Positions 1-8,327 of a stretch of DNA of 64,000 nt are shown here, piece by piece. This stretch comes from Candidatus Limnocylindrales bacterium (GTDB lineage: Bacteria > Moduliflexota > Moduliflexia > Moduliflexales > JAUQPW01), in assembly GCA_035559535.1 (NCBI GenBank), contig DATMBG010000012.1, forward strand, positions 186,001-250,000, in the 5' to 3' direction. The stretch's first letter is position 1; every line of letters starts with the position of its first letter. The notes under the pieces were generated by a model. It was not told the origin of the DNA, did not search any database, and saw only the letters and a program-made list of their open reading frames with translations. The position numbers were made by a program, and so were the translations under genes.

Positions 1-161
1 GTCTATTCTCTCTCACCTGCTTCCAGATAAGCAGTGTTCATGATTTTTCCTTATTTAGCTCTTTAAACTAATCGAGCGATAATGTCAACTTGAAATTTTC
101 GAATAAATTAACAAAAAACCTCTTGAGGGAACTTTGAAAAAGGAATTTAGTCTAATTAGAC

Positions 162-1031
162 ATGAAAGGCTTAAAACCCCGTAAACTTTCTTCAGAAGCA
201 CCTACAGATAAAATGTTAAAACGTTATCTTCAAGAAATTGGGAATATCCCTTTAACAACCCGAGAGGAGGAAAAAAAACTCGCCGAGGAAATCAAAAAAG
301 GTAATCAGCAAGCCCTCAACCGTTTGGTTGAAGGTAATCTCCGATTCGTTGTCAAAGTAGCCCAGGACTATATGGGATATGGACTGTCTTTCGCAGACTT
401 AATTACCGAGGGAAATTTAGGTTTAATTGAAGCAGCTAAACGTTTTGATCCTTCCCGAGGAGTTAAGTTTGTTTCCTATGGAGTTTGGTGGATTCGGCAG
501 TCCATTTTGCGGGGCTTGTCTGAGCAAAGCCGGACGATCCGGTTACCTATCAAGCAGGGAGATCTCCTTGCTAAATTGAATCGGATTTATCATGAATATA
601 TCCAGGAGAAAGGAGGTCAGGAACCTTCCCTAGAAGATCTGGCGGATCGGTTGGGAATGAAAGAAGAACAACTCCGACAAATCTTGGAAGTTGCCAGAGA
701 ACCTTTATCCCTTGATGCTCCCATGATGGAGGATGATAATGCCACGCTCTTGAATATCATCAGCAGCAAGAATAACCTGGGACCTGAAGAAACTTTAGTC
801 AATCTTACCTTAATTGAGGAGCTTGACAAACTCCTGAATGAGATGAATCCCCGGGAAGCCCTGATTCTAAGATTAAGATACGGAATCGGGGAAGAGGGTC
901 CTATGACATTGGAACAGATAGGGAAAAGGTTAAATCTGAGTCGGGAACGAATCCGCCAGATAGAGCAGCAAGCCAAAGCAAAGCTAAAAAAACGTGCCTG
1001 CGCTAAGAGCCTGGGAGATTACTTAAACTAA
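162..1031 (+). CDS. RNA polymerase sigma-70 family factor (RpoD/RpoS-like)
   Basis: A 289-residue primary-type sigma factor without region 1.1. Region 1.2 is at the N-terminus (YLQEIGNIPLTTREEE), region 2 carries FDPSRGVKFVSYGVWWIRQS (about 106-125), region 3 follows, and region 4.2 ends in LNLSRERIRQIEQQAKAKL. It recruits core polymerase to -10/-35 promoters. The length and missing 1.1 domain fit a group 2 (RpoS-like) or small RpoD-like factor rather than the housekeeping sigma. The ATG has only an AAGGAA about 16 bases upstream, so the start is not strongly supported by an RBS. A paralogue with the same layout lies at 12290-13174. Which stress or phase it serves cannot be read from sequence. 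Confidence 0.9.
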   Translation: MKGLKPRKLSSEAPTDKMLKRYLQEIGNIPLTTREEEKKLAEEIKKGNQQALNRLVEGNLRFVVKVAQDYMGYGLSFADLITEGNLGLIEAAKRFDPSRGVKFVSYGVWWIRQSILRGLSEQSRTIRLPIKQGDLLAKLNRIYHEYIQEKGGQEPSLEDLADRLGMKEEQLRQILEVAREPLSLDAPMMEDDNATLLNIISSKNNLGPEETLVNLTLIEELDKLLNEMNPREALILRLRYGIGEEGPMTLEQIGKRLNLSRERIRQIEQQAKAKLKKRACAKSLGDYLN

Positions 1032-1073
1032 GATAAATAATAAATTTTCAGAAAAATTTATAAACTTCAAGAG

Positions 1074-1103
1074 TTGACAGTTGAGAAGTCTTGATAGTAT
1101 ATT
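1074..1103 (+). promoter_or_regulatory. strong sigma-70 promoter
   Basis: TTGACA (1074-1079), an 18-base spacer and TATATT (1098-1103): a 6/6 -35 and 5/6 -10 match. Transcription would start near 1110, about 220 bases before the queG ATG, so the first product is a long leader or a separate small RNA. Confidence 0.6.
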
Positions 1104-1109
1104 CTTCTT

Positions 1110-1290
1110 GAGAAGAGAAAGCTAAAAGTATGCCCTCCTGAAAAGGGGCTTACAGGGCTGACTGTCCTGTTCGCCAACGGGTTCCCCTAAGCTGACCAAG
1201 AGGGAAAGTCCAGCGGCAGGTACGGTTAGCCCTTTGATTTTTGCCGGTATCCCCCTGCCAAGGTTGATGAAACCATTCTTACCTGTTTCT
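1110..1290 (+). ncRNA. possible structured RNA or long 5' leader of queG
   Basis: The stretch between the strong promoter and queG has no convincing ORF but shows nested pairing: GCCCT with AGGGC near 1132-1158, then GGGCTGAC (about 1155) with GTTAGCCC (about 1227), enclosing CCTG/CAGG, CGC/GCG and a TTCCCCT/AGAGGGAA inner stem. It does not match tmRNA, RNase P, SRP RNA, preQ1 or cobalamin riboswitch consensus as I know them. It could be a small RNA gene, an attenuator for queG or coincidental folding. Confidence 0.3.
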
Positions 1291-1330
1291 GATTGCTTTG
1301 TCAAGTTTATTTTTTCGTCTCCATTCAAAT

Positions 1331-2458
1331 ATGTCCTTTACGGAGAAAATTAAGAGCTATGCAGAGTCTTTAGGTTTCGATCTTGTGGGAGTTTCTCCTG
1401 TAGAAGTTCCTTCCCCGGATCGCAAGAAATTTTTTTTACAATGGTTGGAGGAAGGATCTGCAGGAGAAATGGGCTATTTAAAAAAAAATGCAGAGAAACG
1501 TATAGATCCGAGATTAGTTTTACCTCGCGCTCAGTCGATTATCTCCGTAGGCATGAACTATTTTACCGATATTCCCCTCCGGGCCACCTTTTTGGAGAAA
1601 GGAAAGGGATGGATCTCTCGTTATGCCTGGGGAGAGGATTATCATGACCATCTCAAGGAGAAATTGCTGAAGTTATTGGCTTTTATTAAAGCTGAGTCCC
1701 GAAAGCCGGTAGAGGGAAAAGTCTATGTAGATACAGGCCCTGTTTTAGAACGTGAGGTAGGAAGTCAGGCAGGCCTGGGGTGGCAGGGTAAGAATACCAA
1801 CCTGATCTCTCGAAAAATAGGTTCCTGGTTTTTTCTGGGTGAAATTCTCCTGGATGTGGAGCTTACTTACGATGAACCCATCCCAGATTTTTGTGGAACC
1901 TGTAACCGGTGCATCGAAGCCTGTCCCACAGGCGCCATTACCAAACCCTACGTTTTGGATCCTCGTCGTTGCATTTCTTATCTGACCATTGAAGTTAAAG
2001 ATAACATCCCGGTGGAGTCTCGACCTCTTCTGGGAAACCATATTTTCGGCTGTGATATCTGTCAGGATGTCTGTCCCTGGAATCGAAAAGCCCCTGTTAC
2101 TTCGGAAACTTCTTTCCTTCCCCGGGAAGGCTTGGTGGCCCCTTCCCTGCTTTCTCTACTTCGCCTGGGGGAGGAAGAGTTTCGGGCCTTTTTTAAAGGA
2201 AGCCCGATTAAACGCGTAAAAAGAAAGGGGTTTTTGAGAAATGTGGTGGTAGCCCTTGGAAACTCCCGAGACCCGGATCTGGCCAAACCTTTGGAGTTAG
2301 CCTTAAAAGATCCTGAACCTTTGATTAGAAGCCATGCAGCCTGGGCTCTCGGGCAGCTAGGTGGAAGCAAAGCGCAACAGGTCTTAGAAAGAACTCTGAG
2401 TTCTGAGGTAAATCCTCAAGTTATAGAAGAAATTAAACGCGCTCTGGAAACTCTGTGA
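1331..2458 (+). CDS. queG: epoxyqueuosine reductase QueG
   Basis: Catalyses the last step of queuosine synthesis, reducing epoxyqueuosine to queuosine in tRNA with a corrinoid and two [4Fe-4S] clusters. Visible are the N-terminal DUF1730 region, the VDTGPVLERE segment holding the conserved catalytic Asp, the ferredoxin cysteines CGTCNRCIEACP and CDICQDVCPWN, and a C-terminal HEAT-like repeat (LIRSHAAWALGQLGG). The ATG at 1331 begins MSFTEKIKSYAES, the usual QueG start. An upstream TTG at 1298 would add 11 unconvincing residues. Neither start has a clear RBS. The following glycosyltransferase overlaps its stop codon, so the two are likely co-transcribed. Confidence 0.93.
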   Translation: MSFTEKIKSYAESLGFDLVGVSPVEVPSPDRKKFFLQWLEEGSAGEMGYLKKNAEKRIDPRLVLPRAQSIISVGMNYFTDIPLRATFLEKGKGWISRYAWGEDYHDHLKEKLLKLLAFIKAESRKPVEGKVYVDTGPVLEREVGSQAGLGWQGKNTNLISRKIGSWFFLGEILLDVELTYDEPIPDFCGTCNRCIEACPTGAITKPYVLDPRRCISYLTIEVKDNIPVESRPLLGNHIFGCDICQDVCPWNRKAPVTSETSFLPREGLVAPSLLSLLRLGEEEFRAFFKGSPIKRVKRKGFLRNVVVALGNSRDPDLAKPLELALKDPEPLIRSHAAWALGQLGGSKAQQVLERTLSSEVNPQVIEEIKRALETL

Positions 2459-3147
2459 TCTCCATGGAAAAAACCTTCTCTATCATCATCCCGACTTTGA
2501 ATGAGGAGACGACCTTAGAGTTTACTTTGAACTCGATCCCGACCTCTTCCCGCCTGGAAATCATTGTGGTTGACGGAAATAGCCAGGATCGTACCCGAGA
2601 GATAGCATATACCAGGACTTCCCAGGTCTATATCTCTCCACCGGGACGTGCCCGACAGATGAATTTGGGTGCTCAGAAAGCGCAAGGAAAAATCCTTCTC
2701 TTTCTTCATGCCGACTCCATGATTCCTGCGGGAGGACTCGAAGCCATAAGCAAGGCCCTGGAAGATCCCCAGGTGATCGGAGGTGCTTTTCGACTCAGGA
2801 TCAATGCAACCGGTTGGGGTTACCGGCTTATTGCCTGGGGGGCCAATCTACGAACCAGACTCCTGGGACTTCCTTATGGGGATCAGGGTATCTTCATCAG
2901 AAGGAAAATCTTTCAAAAGATGGGAGGATTTCAGGAAATACCCCTTATGGAAGATATCGACCTGGTCCGACGAATGAAAAAGATAGGTTCCCTCCGTATT
3001 CTACCCCAACCCCTGTTAACCTCTGCCAGACGATGGGAAAAAGAAGGCTTGCTCTATACCACGTTACGTAACTGGAGTCTGGCATCCCTTTACCTGCTTG
3101 GGGTCTCCCCCCATAGGTTATATCACTGGTATCGACCTGTTCGCTAA
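2455..3147 (+). CDS. family 2 glycosyltransferase (TIGR04283-like)
   Basis: A GT-A fold transferase of about 230 residues: FSIIIPTLNEE at the N-terminus, the nucleotide-binding VVDGNSQDRT, FLHADSM as the DxD-equivalent metal site, then YGDQGIFIRR and LMEDIDLVRRMK near the acceptor site. These match the small cytosolic TIGR04283 glycosyltransferases. The acceptor is unknown. The GTG at 2455 overlaps the queG stop; ATG at 2464 is an equally possible start. The link to queG is probably only shared transcription. Confidence 0.85.
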   Translation: MISMEKTFSIIIPTLNEETTLEFTLNSIPTSSRLEIIVVDGNSQDRTREIAYTRTSQVYISPPGRARQMNLGAQKAQGKILLFLHADSMIPAGGLEAISKALEDPQVIGGAFRLRINATGWGYRLIAWGANLRTRLLGLPYGDQGIFIRRKIFQKMGGFQEIPLMEDIDLVRRMKKIGSLRILPQPLLTSARRWEKEGLLYTTLRNWSLASLYLLGVSPHRLYHWYRPVR

Positions 3148-3167
3148 TTCCTAAAAAATCTTTACAC

Positions 3168-3196
3168 TTGACCTTTTTTAAACCATATTATCTAAT
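3168..3196 (+). promoter_or_regulatory. sigma-70 promoter upstream of the kinase-FHA-cyclase gene
   Basis: TTGACC (3168-3173), a 17-base spacer and TCTAAT (3191-3196), each 5/6 to consensus, about 140 bases before the GTG at 3346. It follows the end of the queG-glycosyltransferase unit. Confidence 0.5.
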
Positions 3197-3345
3197 GACA
3201 CAGGAAAGAAGAGACTGAATAACAACCAGTATTAAGGTTTGCTGGGTAATTCTCAAGGATTGCATAAGTTTCCGCTCCCAGAATCAGCCCTCGGGGTTTA
3301 TAAGATTTCTAAGGGTGTCAGGAAGGTACTTAAATAGGAGAGGAA

Positions 3346-6078
3346 GTGAAGAATTTCATGTCGGTCAGGTGGGAAATTGGTGATAAGATCCAGGGTCGCT
3401 GGGAAGTTTATAAAATTTTACAGGGTCCTATAAGTATTGTCTATTTGGTTCATAACCGGGAATTGAATAAACCCTTTGCCGTCAAGACCCTTCGGGAAGA
3501 AATCTTCACCTATAGCCCCGATATTGCTGAATGTTTTGTGCAGGAAGCCCTGGCTTGGGTTTGTCTGAATGTTCATCAGAATGTTACCAAAGCCCATCTT
3601 GTGCAGAAGATAGGAGGAATTCCCTTTCTGTTCCTGGAATATATTGGGGGGGGAGATTTAAGTGGCTGGATCGGTACCCCACGCTTAATGGAAGATTTAC
3701 CGCAAATTCTGAGATTTGCCATGCAGTTCTGTAATGGAATGACCCATGCTTTATCCAACGGTGTGACGGTACATGGAAATATCAAGCCTCAAAATTGCCT
3801 GATCACAGAGGATAATACTTTAAAAATAACAGACTTCGGTCTGGTGAAGGTGCTGGACCGGATCCGTAAAACGAACGGAGAAGTCGAGAAGGTTGGTGAG
3901 GGGGAGAAAAAGCTCAGTAAATTGCTGGGACGGTTGTTTGGAAAGCTTCCAGCAGCCAGTGAAAAAGAAGTAGAAATCTCCCCTTTACAATATCCCCATA
4001 AGGATCTTAGCCGTCTAGGGTTAGAAGTAGAAACTTTGGCCTATCTGGCACCTGAACAGTTCGAGGATATCACCCATCGAGACGTACGTACAGATATCTA
4101 TTCGTTCGGTGTGATGCTCTTCCAGATGATTACTGGACGACCTCCGTTTGAGGGACAGAGCTGGCAGGAGTTTGAACATCTTCACAAAACCCAGTCTCTT
4201 CCGATACTCGGTCAACAACCCCCAGAGTTAAATAAGATTATTGAAACCTGCCTTGCCAAAGACCCTGTTCGTCGATTCTCGGATTTTCGTACGGTATGGG
4301 AATATCTGACAGAGATCTATGAAAGACTGGTAAAAAAACCTGTCACACCCCTACCCCTTGAAAGGGAGTTGGAACAGAGACCTACCCCTAGGGATAAGGA
4401 AGTAGAGCCGACAGTTGAAAAGGAGCAGGATAAAGAGCAACCACCGACGGCTGAGGAAGCAAGAAAAGAGGTGGCAGAACCGGCCACCGTAATAAAAATT
4501 ACCTACTCCTATCAGGGGAAGGAGGAAGAAAAAGTTTTCCATGATGATGTGCTTATTGGTCGTGCCATGGAAGGTTTAGTGCCTGACGTGGATCTTACTT
4601 CTGACCGATTTGTATCCCGTCTCCATGCCAGGATCTGGATGGAAGAAGGAGCCTGGTGGATCGAAGATCTCGATAGTAATAATGGAACCCGGGTTAATGG
4701 CGAGGAAATTAAAGGAAAAGGAAAATGGCCCCTACCCCGAGGTAACCATCTTATCCGGGTTGGTAAAACCAGATTGCAGATTCAGGTTACAGATCTGCCT
4801 GCATTAGGATCCGAAGAAGCCTCAACTTTCCAAGCCCTGGAACCCCCACCTGAAATCATAGAGGTGTTAGATGCAAATAAGCCGATCTTTCCTGTCGAAG
4901 CTGTTATTGAAAATGCTGCGAAGTGGTTAACATTTTTCTACGAATTACCCTTGAGATTTGCGGAAGAAGTACGCCTGAATGTGTTGTTACAGGAAATTGT
5001 GGAGCGGGCCATGGAGATCGTTCCTAGGTCAAAATGCGGGGCCTTGTTATTCCGAGATCCTTCAACGGGACAGCTTCTGAAAGCCTATCTCTCTGCCGGT
5101 GAACCGGTTGTGAATACGGCCATGGCCCAACAAGCTTTAGAGAATCGTAAAGCTTTTATCTGGTGCCGTAAGGTATACTCACAGAAATCCCCTAAAAATC
5201 CTGTGGACATACCCCTTTCCGATGTAATGGAATTACCTGTTGAATCCGGTATGTGTGCTCCCTTATTGTGGAAGGATAGACCCCTGGGGGTCTTATGCGT
5301 AGATAATCATAAAATCGGTCCAGCTTTTGACAGAAATGATCTGCAGTTGCTGGTGATTATTTCCCACTATGCCGCCATGGCCGTGGCAAATTATAAACGT
5401 CAAGATGAGTTGCAGCGTCATGTGGCTTTGGTGAAAAAATTGTTTCCCACCTTTCCACCTGAAGTCCGTGAAAAATTAGTGGAAAAAACCCATCGAGGTC
5501 GGCTACGGCCCGGTGGTAAAAAAACCAGGGCGACCCTTCTTTACTCGCGCATGTGTGAATTTGCGAGTTTAAGTGCTTCCATGAATGCAAAAGAGGTTCT
5601 GGACTTGCTCAACTATTACCTCACTACATTGGTTAAAATTATCTTCAAATACGATGGCACGATTAGCCGGTGCGTAGACGGTACGATTCTGGCCGTATTC
5701 GGTAGTCCTGAGCCAGATCCCCAACAACAGCAAAAAGCTCTACAGGCAGCGATAGAAATTCAAGCAATCCTGACCAAACTCAATGCCATACGGACCTTGA
5801 GAGGACAGATCAGTTGTAATGTCGGTATTGGAATTCATTTTGGGGAAATAGTGTGTGGTTTCGTGGGCTCGGAGAGCTGGATGGAATTTATCGTTGTTGG
5901 TCCCGCGATCAACCGGGTCTTGTATTACGGCGAAGGAGCCCAGGCCGGTGAGGTAGTGATTAGCCCGGAGATGTATGAACAAATCCAGGGAAAAACCCAG
6001 GCCGAAGCGATAACCCTTTCAACTCCCAAGGGAGAAAAACTTATCGCCTATCGTATTAAAGACCAAAGAATAGGTTGA
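3346..6078 (+). CDS. kinase-like / FHA / GAF / cyclase-like fusion protein with degenerate active sites
   Basis: A 910-residue signalling protein. Residues about 10-330 are a Ser/Thr kinase fold: K47 in FAVK and DFG at 163-165 are kept, but the catalytic loop is HGNIKPQN (143-150) with Asn for the catalytic Asp, and the glycine loop is poor. A charged linker leads to an FHA domain at about 385-480 (LIGR, VSRLHA, DLDSNNGTRVNG). A GAF domain spans about 535-685. Residues about 725-905 are a class III nucleotide cyclase fold in which Ser734 replaces the first metal Asp, RCVDG shifts or loses the second, and the transition-state Arg after N856 is absent. No membrane segment is seen. It probably acts as a phosphothreonine-reading scaffold or allosteric sensor; residual activity cannot be excluded. 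GTG start with AGGAG just upstream. Confidence 0.85.
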   Translation: MKNFMSVRWEIGDKIQGRWEVYKILQGPISIVYLVHNRELNKPFAVKTLREEIFTYSPDIAECFVQEALAWVCLNVHQNVTKAHLVQKIGGIPFLFLEYIGGGDLSGWIGTPRLMEDLPQILRFAMQFCNGMTHALSNGVTVHGNIKPQNCLITEDNTLKITDFGLVKVLDRIRKTNGEVEKVGEGEKKLSKLLGRLFGKLPAASEKEVEISPLQYPHKDLSRLGLEVETLAYLAPEQFEDITHRDVRTDIYSFGVMLFQMITGRPPFEGQSWQEFEHLHKTQSLPILGQQPPELNKIIETCLAKDPVRRFSDFRTVWEYLTEIYERLVKKPVTPLPLERELEQRPTPRDKEVEPTVEKEQDKEQPPTAEEARKEVAEPATVIKITYSYQGKEEEKVFHDDVLIGRAMEGLVPDVDLTSDRFVSRLHARIWMEEGAWWIEDLDSNNGTRVNGEEIKGKGKWPLPRGNHLIRVGKTRLQIQVTDLPALGSEEASTFQALEPPPEIIEVLDANKPIFPVEAVIENAAKWLTFFYELPLRFAEEVRLNVLLQEIVERAMEIVPRSKCGALLFRDPSTGQLLKAYLSAGEPVVNTAMAQQALENRKAFIWCRKVYSQKSPKNPVDIPLSDVMELPVESGMCAPLLWKDRPLGVLCVDNHKIGPAFDRNDLQLLVIISHYAAMAVANYKRQDELQRHVALVKKLFPTFPPEVREKLVEKTHRGRLRPGGKKTRATLLYSRMCEFASLSASMNAKEVLDLLNYYLTTLVKIIFKYDGTISRCVDGTILAVFGSPEPDPQQQQKALQAAIEIQAILTKLNAIRTLRGQISCNVGIGIHFGEIVCGFVGSESWMEFIVVGPAINRVLYYGEGAQAGEVVISPEMYEQIQGKTQAEAITLSTPKGEKLIAYRIKDQRIG

Positions 6079-6141
6079 GTCTTACTTTTTAATTTTCCCT
6101 CCCTTCCTCCCTCCCTCGTATTCTTAGTTCTTACTTTTTTC

Positions 6142-6170
6142 TTGACAATAAGTGTTGAATCCATTATGAG
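6142..6170 (+). promoter_or_regulatory. sigma-70 promoter upstream of the acidic zinc-ribbon gene
   Basis: TTGACA (6142-6147), a 17-base spacer and TATGAG (6165-6170), about 115 bases before the ATG at 6284. Confidence 0.5.
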
Positions 6171-6283
6171 TTATTAATCACTTATTTTAGTTTTTAATTG
6201 CCTTTTCTTACTTGAAGATCGCCATGAATTTTGGCTTTTGAGAGAGTCATTTCACTCCATGATGGGGTGTTGGGAGAAAGACC

Positions 6284-8224
6284 ATGAATGACAAGAAAAA
6301 TGAAAAACCAAAGGAAAATGAAGATTCAGAATCTATGGAATTTGAGATTTCAGACGAAGATTACCTTAAAGATCTAGATATTTTAAATACTCTGGAAAAA
6401 GATCAAGAAGAGAACCCGGATAAAGATTTAGATATTTTAAATGCCCTTGAAAAAGATCGGGAAGAGACGAAGGTTTTGGATGAGATGATGACGATGACAG
6501 ATGAAGAAATCATGAAGATGGCGGATATCGACCTGGATCTGGATCAGGAAGACAGTGAAGTCCAAAAGATTTTAGAAAATCTGGATAAGGAAAGTTTTAT
6601 GACCAGCCTGGAGGAGATAGAAAAAGCCGGGGAGACCTTAAGTTTTGTGCAAGATAAAGCTGAAAATATCGGTGAAGAATTTCCTTCAATCTCTGAGGAG
6701 TTAGATAGCGAACAGGTAGTTCCTTTGGTGAAGGAGGCAGGCTCTTTATCCAAGGATTTAACCGAACCTCCAGAGGGAGGGATGGAAGATAATTCTCAAC
6801 TGGATGAGGCAACCCGACTGGTAGAAAAGGAACTCGCCCGCGGCATGGAGGAAAGTTCTTTAGAGGCCGAAAGTGAGTTAGAGGGAGCCGTTACCATGAT
6901 GGCAAAGGATTTCGTCCTCCCGTTGGGTGAAGGTTCTTTAGAAGAAAAAGACGCATTACCATCGGATGAGGCAGATATATTGATGGAAAAGGAACTCCCC
7001 CATGACCTGGAAGAGGGTTCTGGGGGAAGGGTTATCCAACCGGAAGAGGATCTGTTGGTGGAAGAGGAACTTCCTCAGGAGATGGCCGAGAGCGCTCTGG
7101 GAGGTCATTCTTCCCTGGAGGAAGTGGATATACTGGCAGAAAAGGAATTAACCCAAGAGCTGGAGGAGAGTTCTCTCTTGAAAGAAGGACTGTCCGGAGA
7201 AGAATGGGCGGAAACTGGAGATATCTTATTGGAGTCTCCTCCCCAAGAAGAATCTCAACAAGCTGGGCGTGTCATCGATTTGGATAGGATAGCTGAAGAG
7301 GAAAAAGTCGAAGTGCCTGGAGTTGGATTCTTAGAAACCCAAATAATAACCCAGGATAAGCAACCGGAAACTGTAGAGGTATCTCCTGTCGGGTCTGAGA
7401 AGGAAAGGTTAGAGAAATCCAGGGGCCCGGAGACTTCTGAACCAGCCCCTATGGATATATCACCTCGAACATCGGATGTAGACTTGAGATTAAGTGATGT
7501 ACAGATGGCTAAGTTTAAAGACCTGATTCGGAATGCAGAAACCCTTCAAGGGTATATCCAAAAGCTGGAAGAGATCCGGGATCAAGTTAAAGAAAAAGTC
7601 TATCACAAACTCCTCACCGAGTACCAGACCCGCCGGGCTAACATTTTTAAAGACCCAGAATTTATCCAAATGCAGCAGTCTGCCAAGGAAGATCTGGACG
7701 ACTCCAAGGCGAAAAAAGAAGAGTTTGATTTGAAACTGGAAGAGCTCAAGGACGACCTGGAGGAGATTAAAGTCCGACATATGGTGGGAGAATACAGTGA
7801 TGAGGTTCTGCTGGAAAAGGAAGAAGCTAAGAAAAATGAGATTAAGTCCTGGAGTGATCGGATTGCTAAAATTGAATCAACCATTGCCTTCTATCTGGAT
7901 CTCTTAAAGGCTGAAGGACTTAAAGGAATCTCGCTTCTGGAAGAAATGTCCCGGTATACGGAGCAAAAAGAGCCTGAACAGACGGAGAAACAAGGTATCT
8001 CGGCGGGAGTTAGCTCAGATGGATCTTATGAAGGAGAAGGTGACGAGGTGTGGGTCGATATCAGTTCCCATATACCTTCCTTAGAGGATCTATCTTCTGA
8101 GGAGGAAATGCCCGAAGAAATCGATCTCTCTGCTGTGGCTATGGTGAACTGCGATCGCTGTGGAAAGGCTACTCCTGCTAAGGAGAAATTTTGCCTTAAG
8201 TGTGGGGCTAAGCTTAAACGCTAG
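6284..8224 (+). CDS. acidic repeat / coiled-coil protein with C-terminal zinc ribbon
   Basis: A 646-residue soluble protein, very rich in Glu and Asp. It opens with a duplicated unit (DLDILNTLEKDQEE, DLDILNALEKDREE). Residues about 180-310 hold repeated units around EKEL...LEESS (VEKELARGMEESS, MEKELPHDLEEGS, AEKELTQELEESS). A predicted coiled coil covers about 397-545. The C-terminus is a zinc ribbon with C623/C626 and C637/C640 (CDRCG, CLKCG). I recognise no family beyond the zinc ribbon. Its position between the pseudo-kinase fusion and the GTPase suggests an adaptor in one pathway. The start has a good RBS (GGGAGAAAG). Confidence 0.75.
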   Translation: MNDKKNEKPKENEDSESMEFEISDEDYLKDLDILNTLEKDQEENPDKDLDILNALEKDREETKVLDEMMTMTDEEIMKMADIDLDLDQEDSEVQKILENLDKESFMTSLEEIEKAGETLSFVQDKAENIGEEFPSISEELDSEQVVPLVKEAGSLSKDLTEPPEGGMEDNSQLDEATRLVEKELARGMEESSLEAESELEGAVTMMAKDFVLPLGEGSLEEKDALPSDEADILMEKELPHDLEEGSGGRVIQPEEDLLVEEELPQEMAESALGGHSSLEEVDILAEKELTQELEESSLLKEGLSGEEWAETGDILLESPPQEESQQAGRVIDLDRIAEEEKVEVPGVGFLETQIITQDKQPETVEVSPVGSEKERLEKSRGPETSEPAPMDISPRTSDVDLRLSDVQMAKFKDLIRNAETLQGYIQKLEEIRDQVKEKVYHKLLTEYQTRRANIFKDPEFIQMQQSAKEDLDDSKAKKEEFDLKLEELKDDLEEIKVRHMVGEYSDEVLLEKEEAKKNEIKSWSDRIAKIESTIAFYLDLLKAEGLKGISLLEEMSRYTEQKEPEQTEKQGISAGVSSDGSYEGEGDEVWVDISSHIPSLEDLSSEEEMPEEIDLSAVAMVNCDRCGKATPAKEKFCLKCGAKLKR

Positions 8225-8327
8225 CTAAAACAGTTTAAGAGAGAAAAGAATAGAAGTAAAATGAGAAGGTGGAATCCTGGAGATCAGAGGAAAGAAAATT
8301 TCCTGACTCCGGGCTCCTGGTTTAAAA

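Noticed and set aside
1235-1275. Cobalamin riboswitch, because of GCCGGTATCCCCCTGCC
   Set aside because: The B12-box and the other conserved segments in order are missing.
1110-1290. RNase P RNA, because of GAGGGAAAGTCC
   Set aside because: It is too short and lacks the rest of the conserved P4 partner and specificity domain.
1122-1328. 68-codon minus-strand frame over the queG leader
   Set aside because: No domain, no RBS, and it runs antisense across the structured promoter-leader segment.
3346-6078. Calling this an active Ser/Thr kinase and adenylate cyclase
   Set aside because: Key catalytic residues in both domains are replaced, so only the folds can be claimed.
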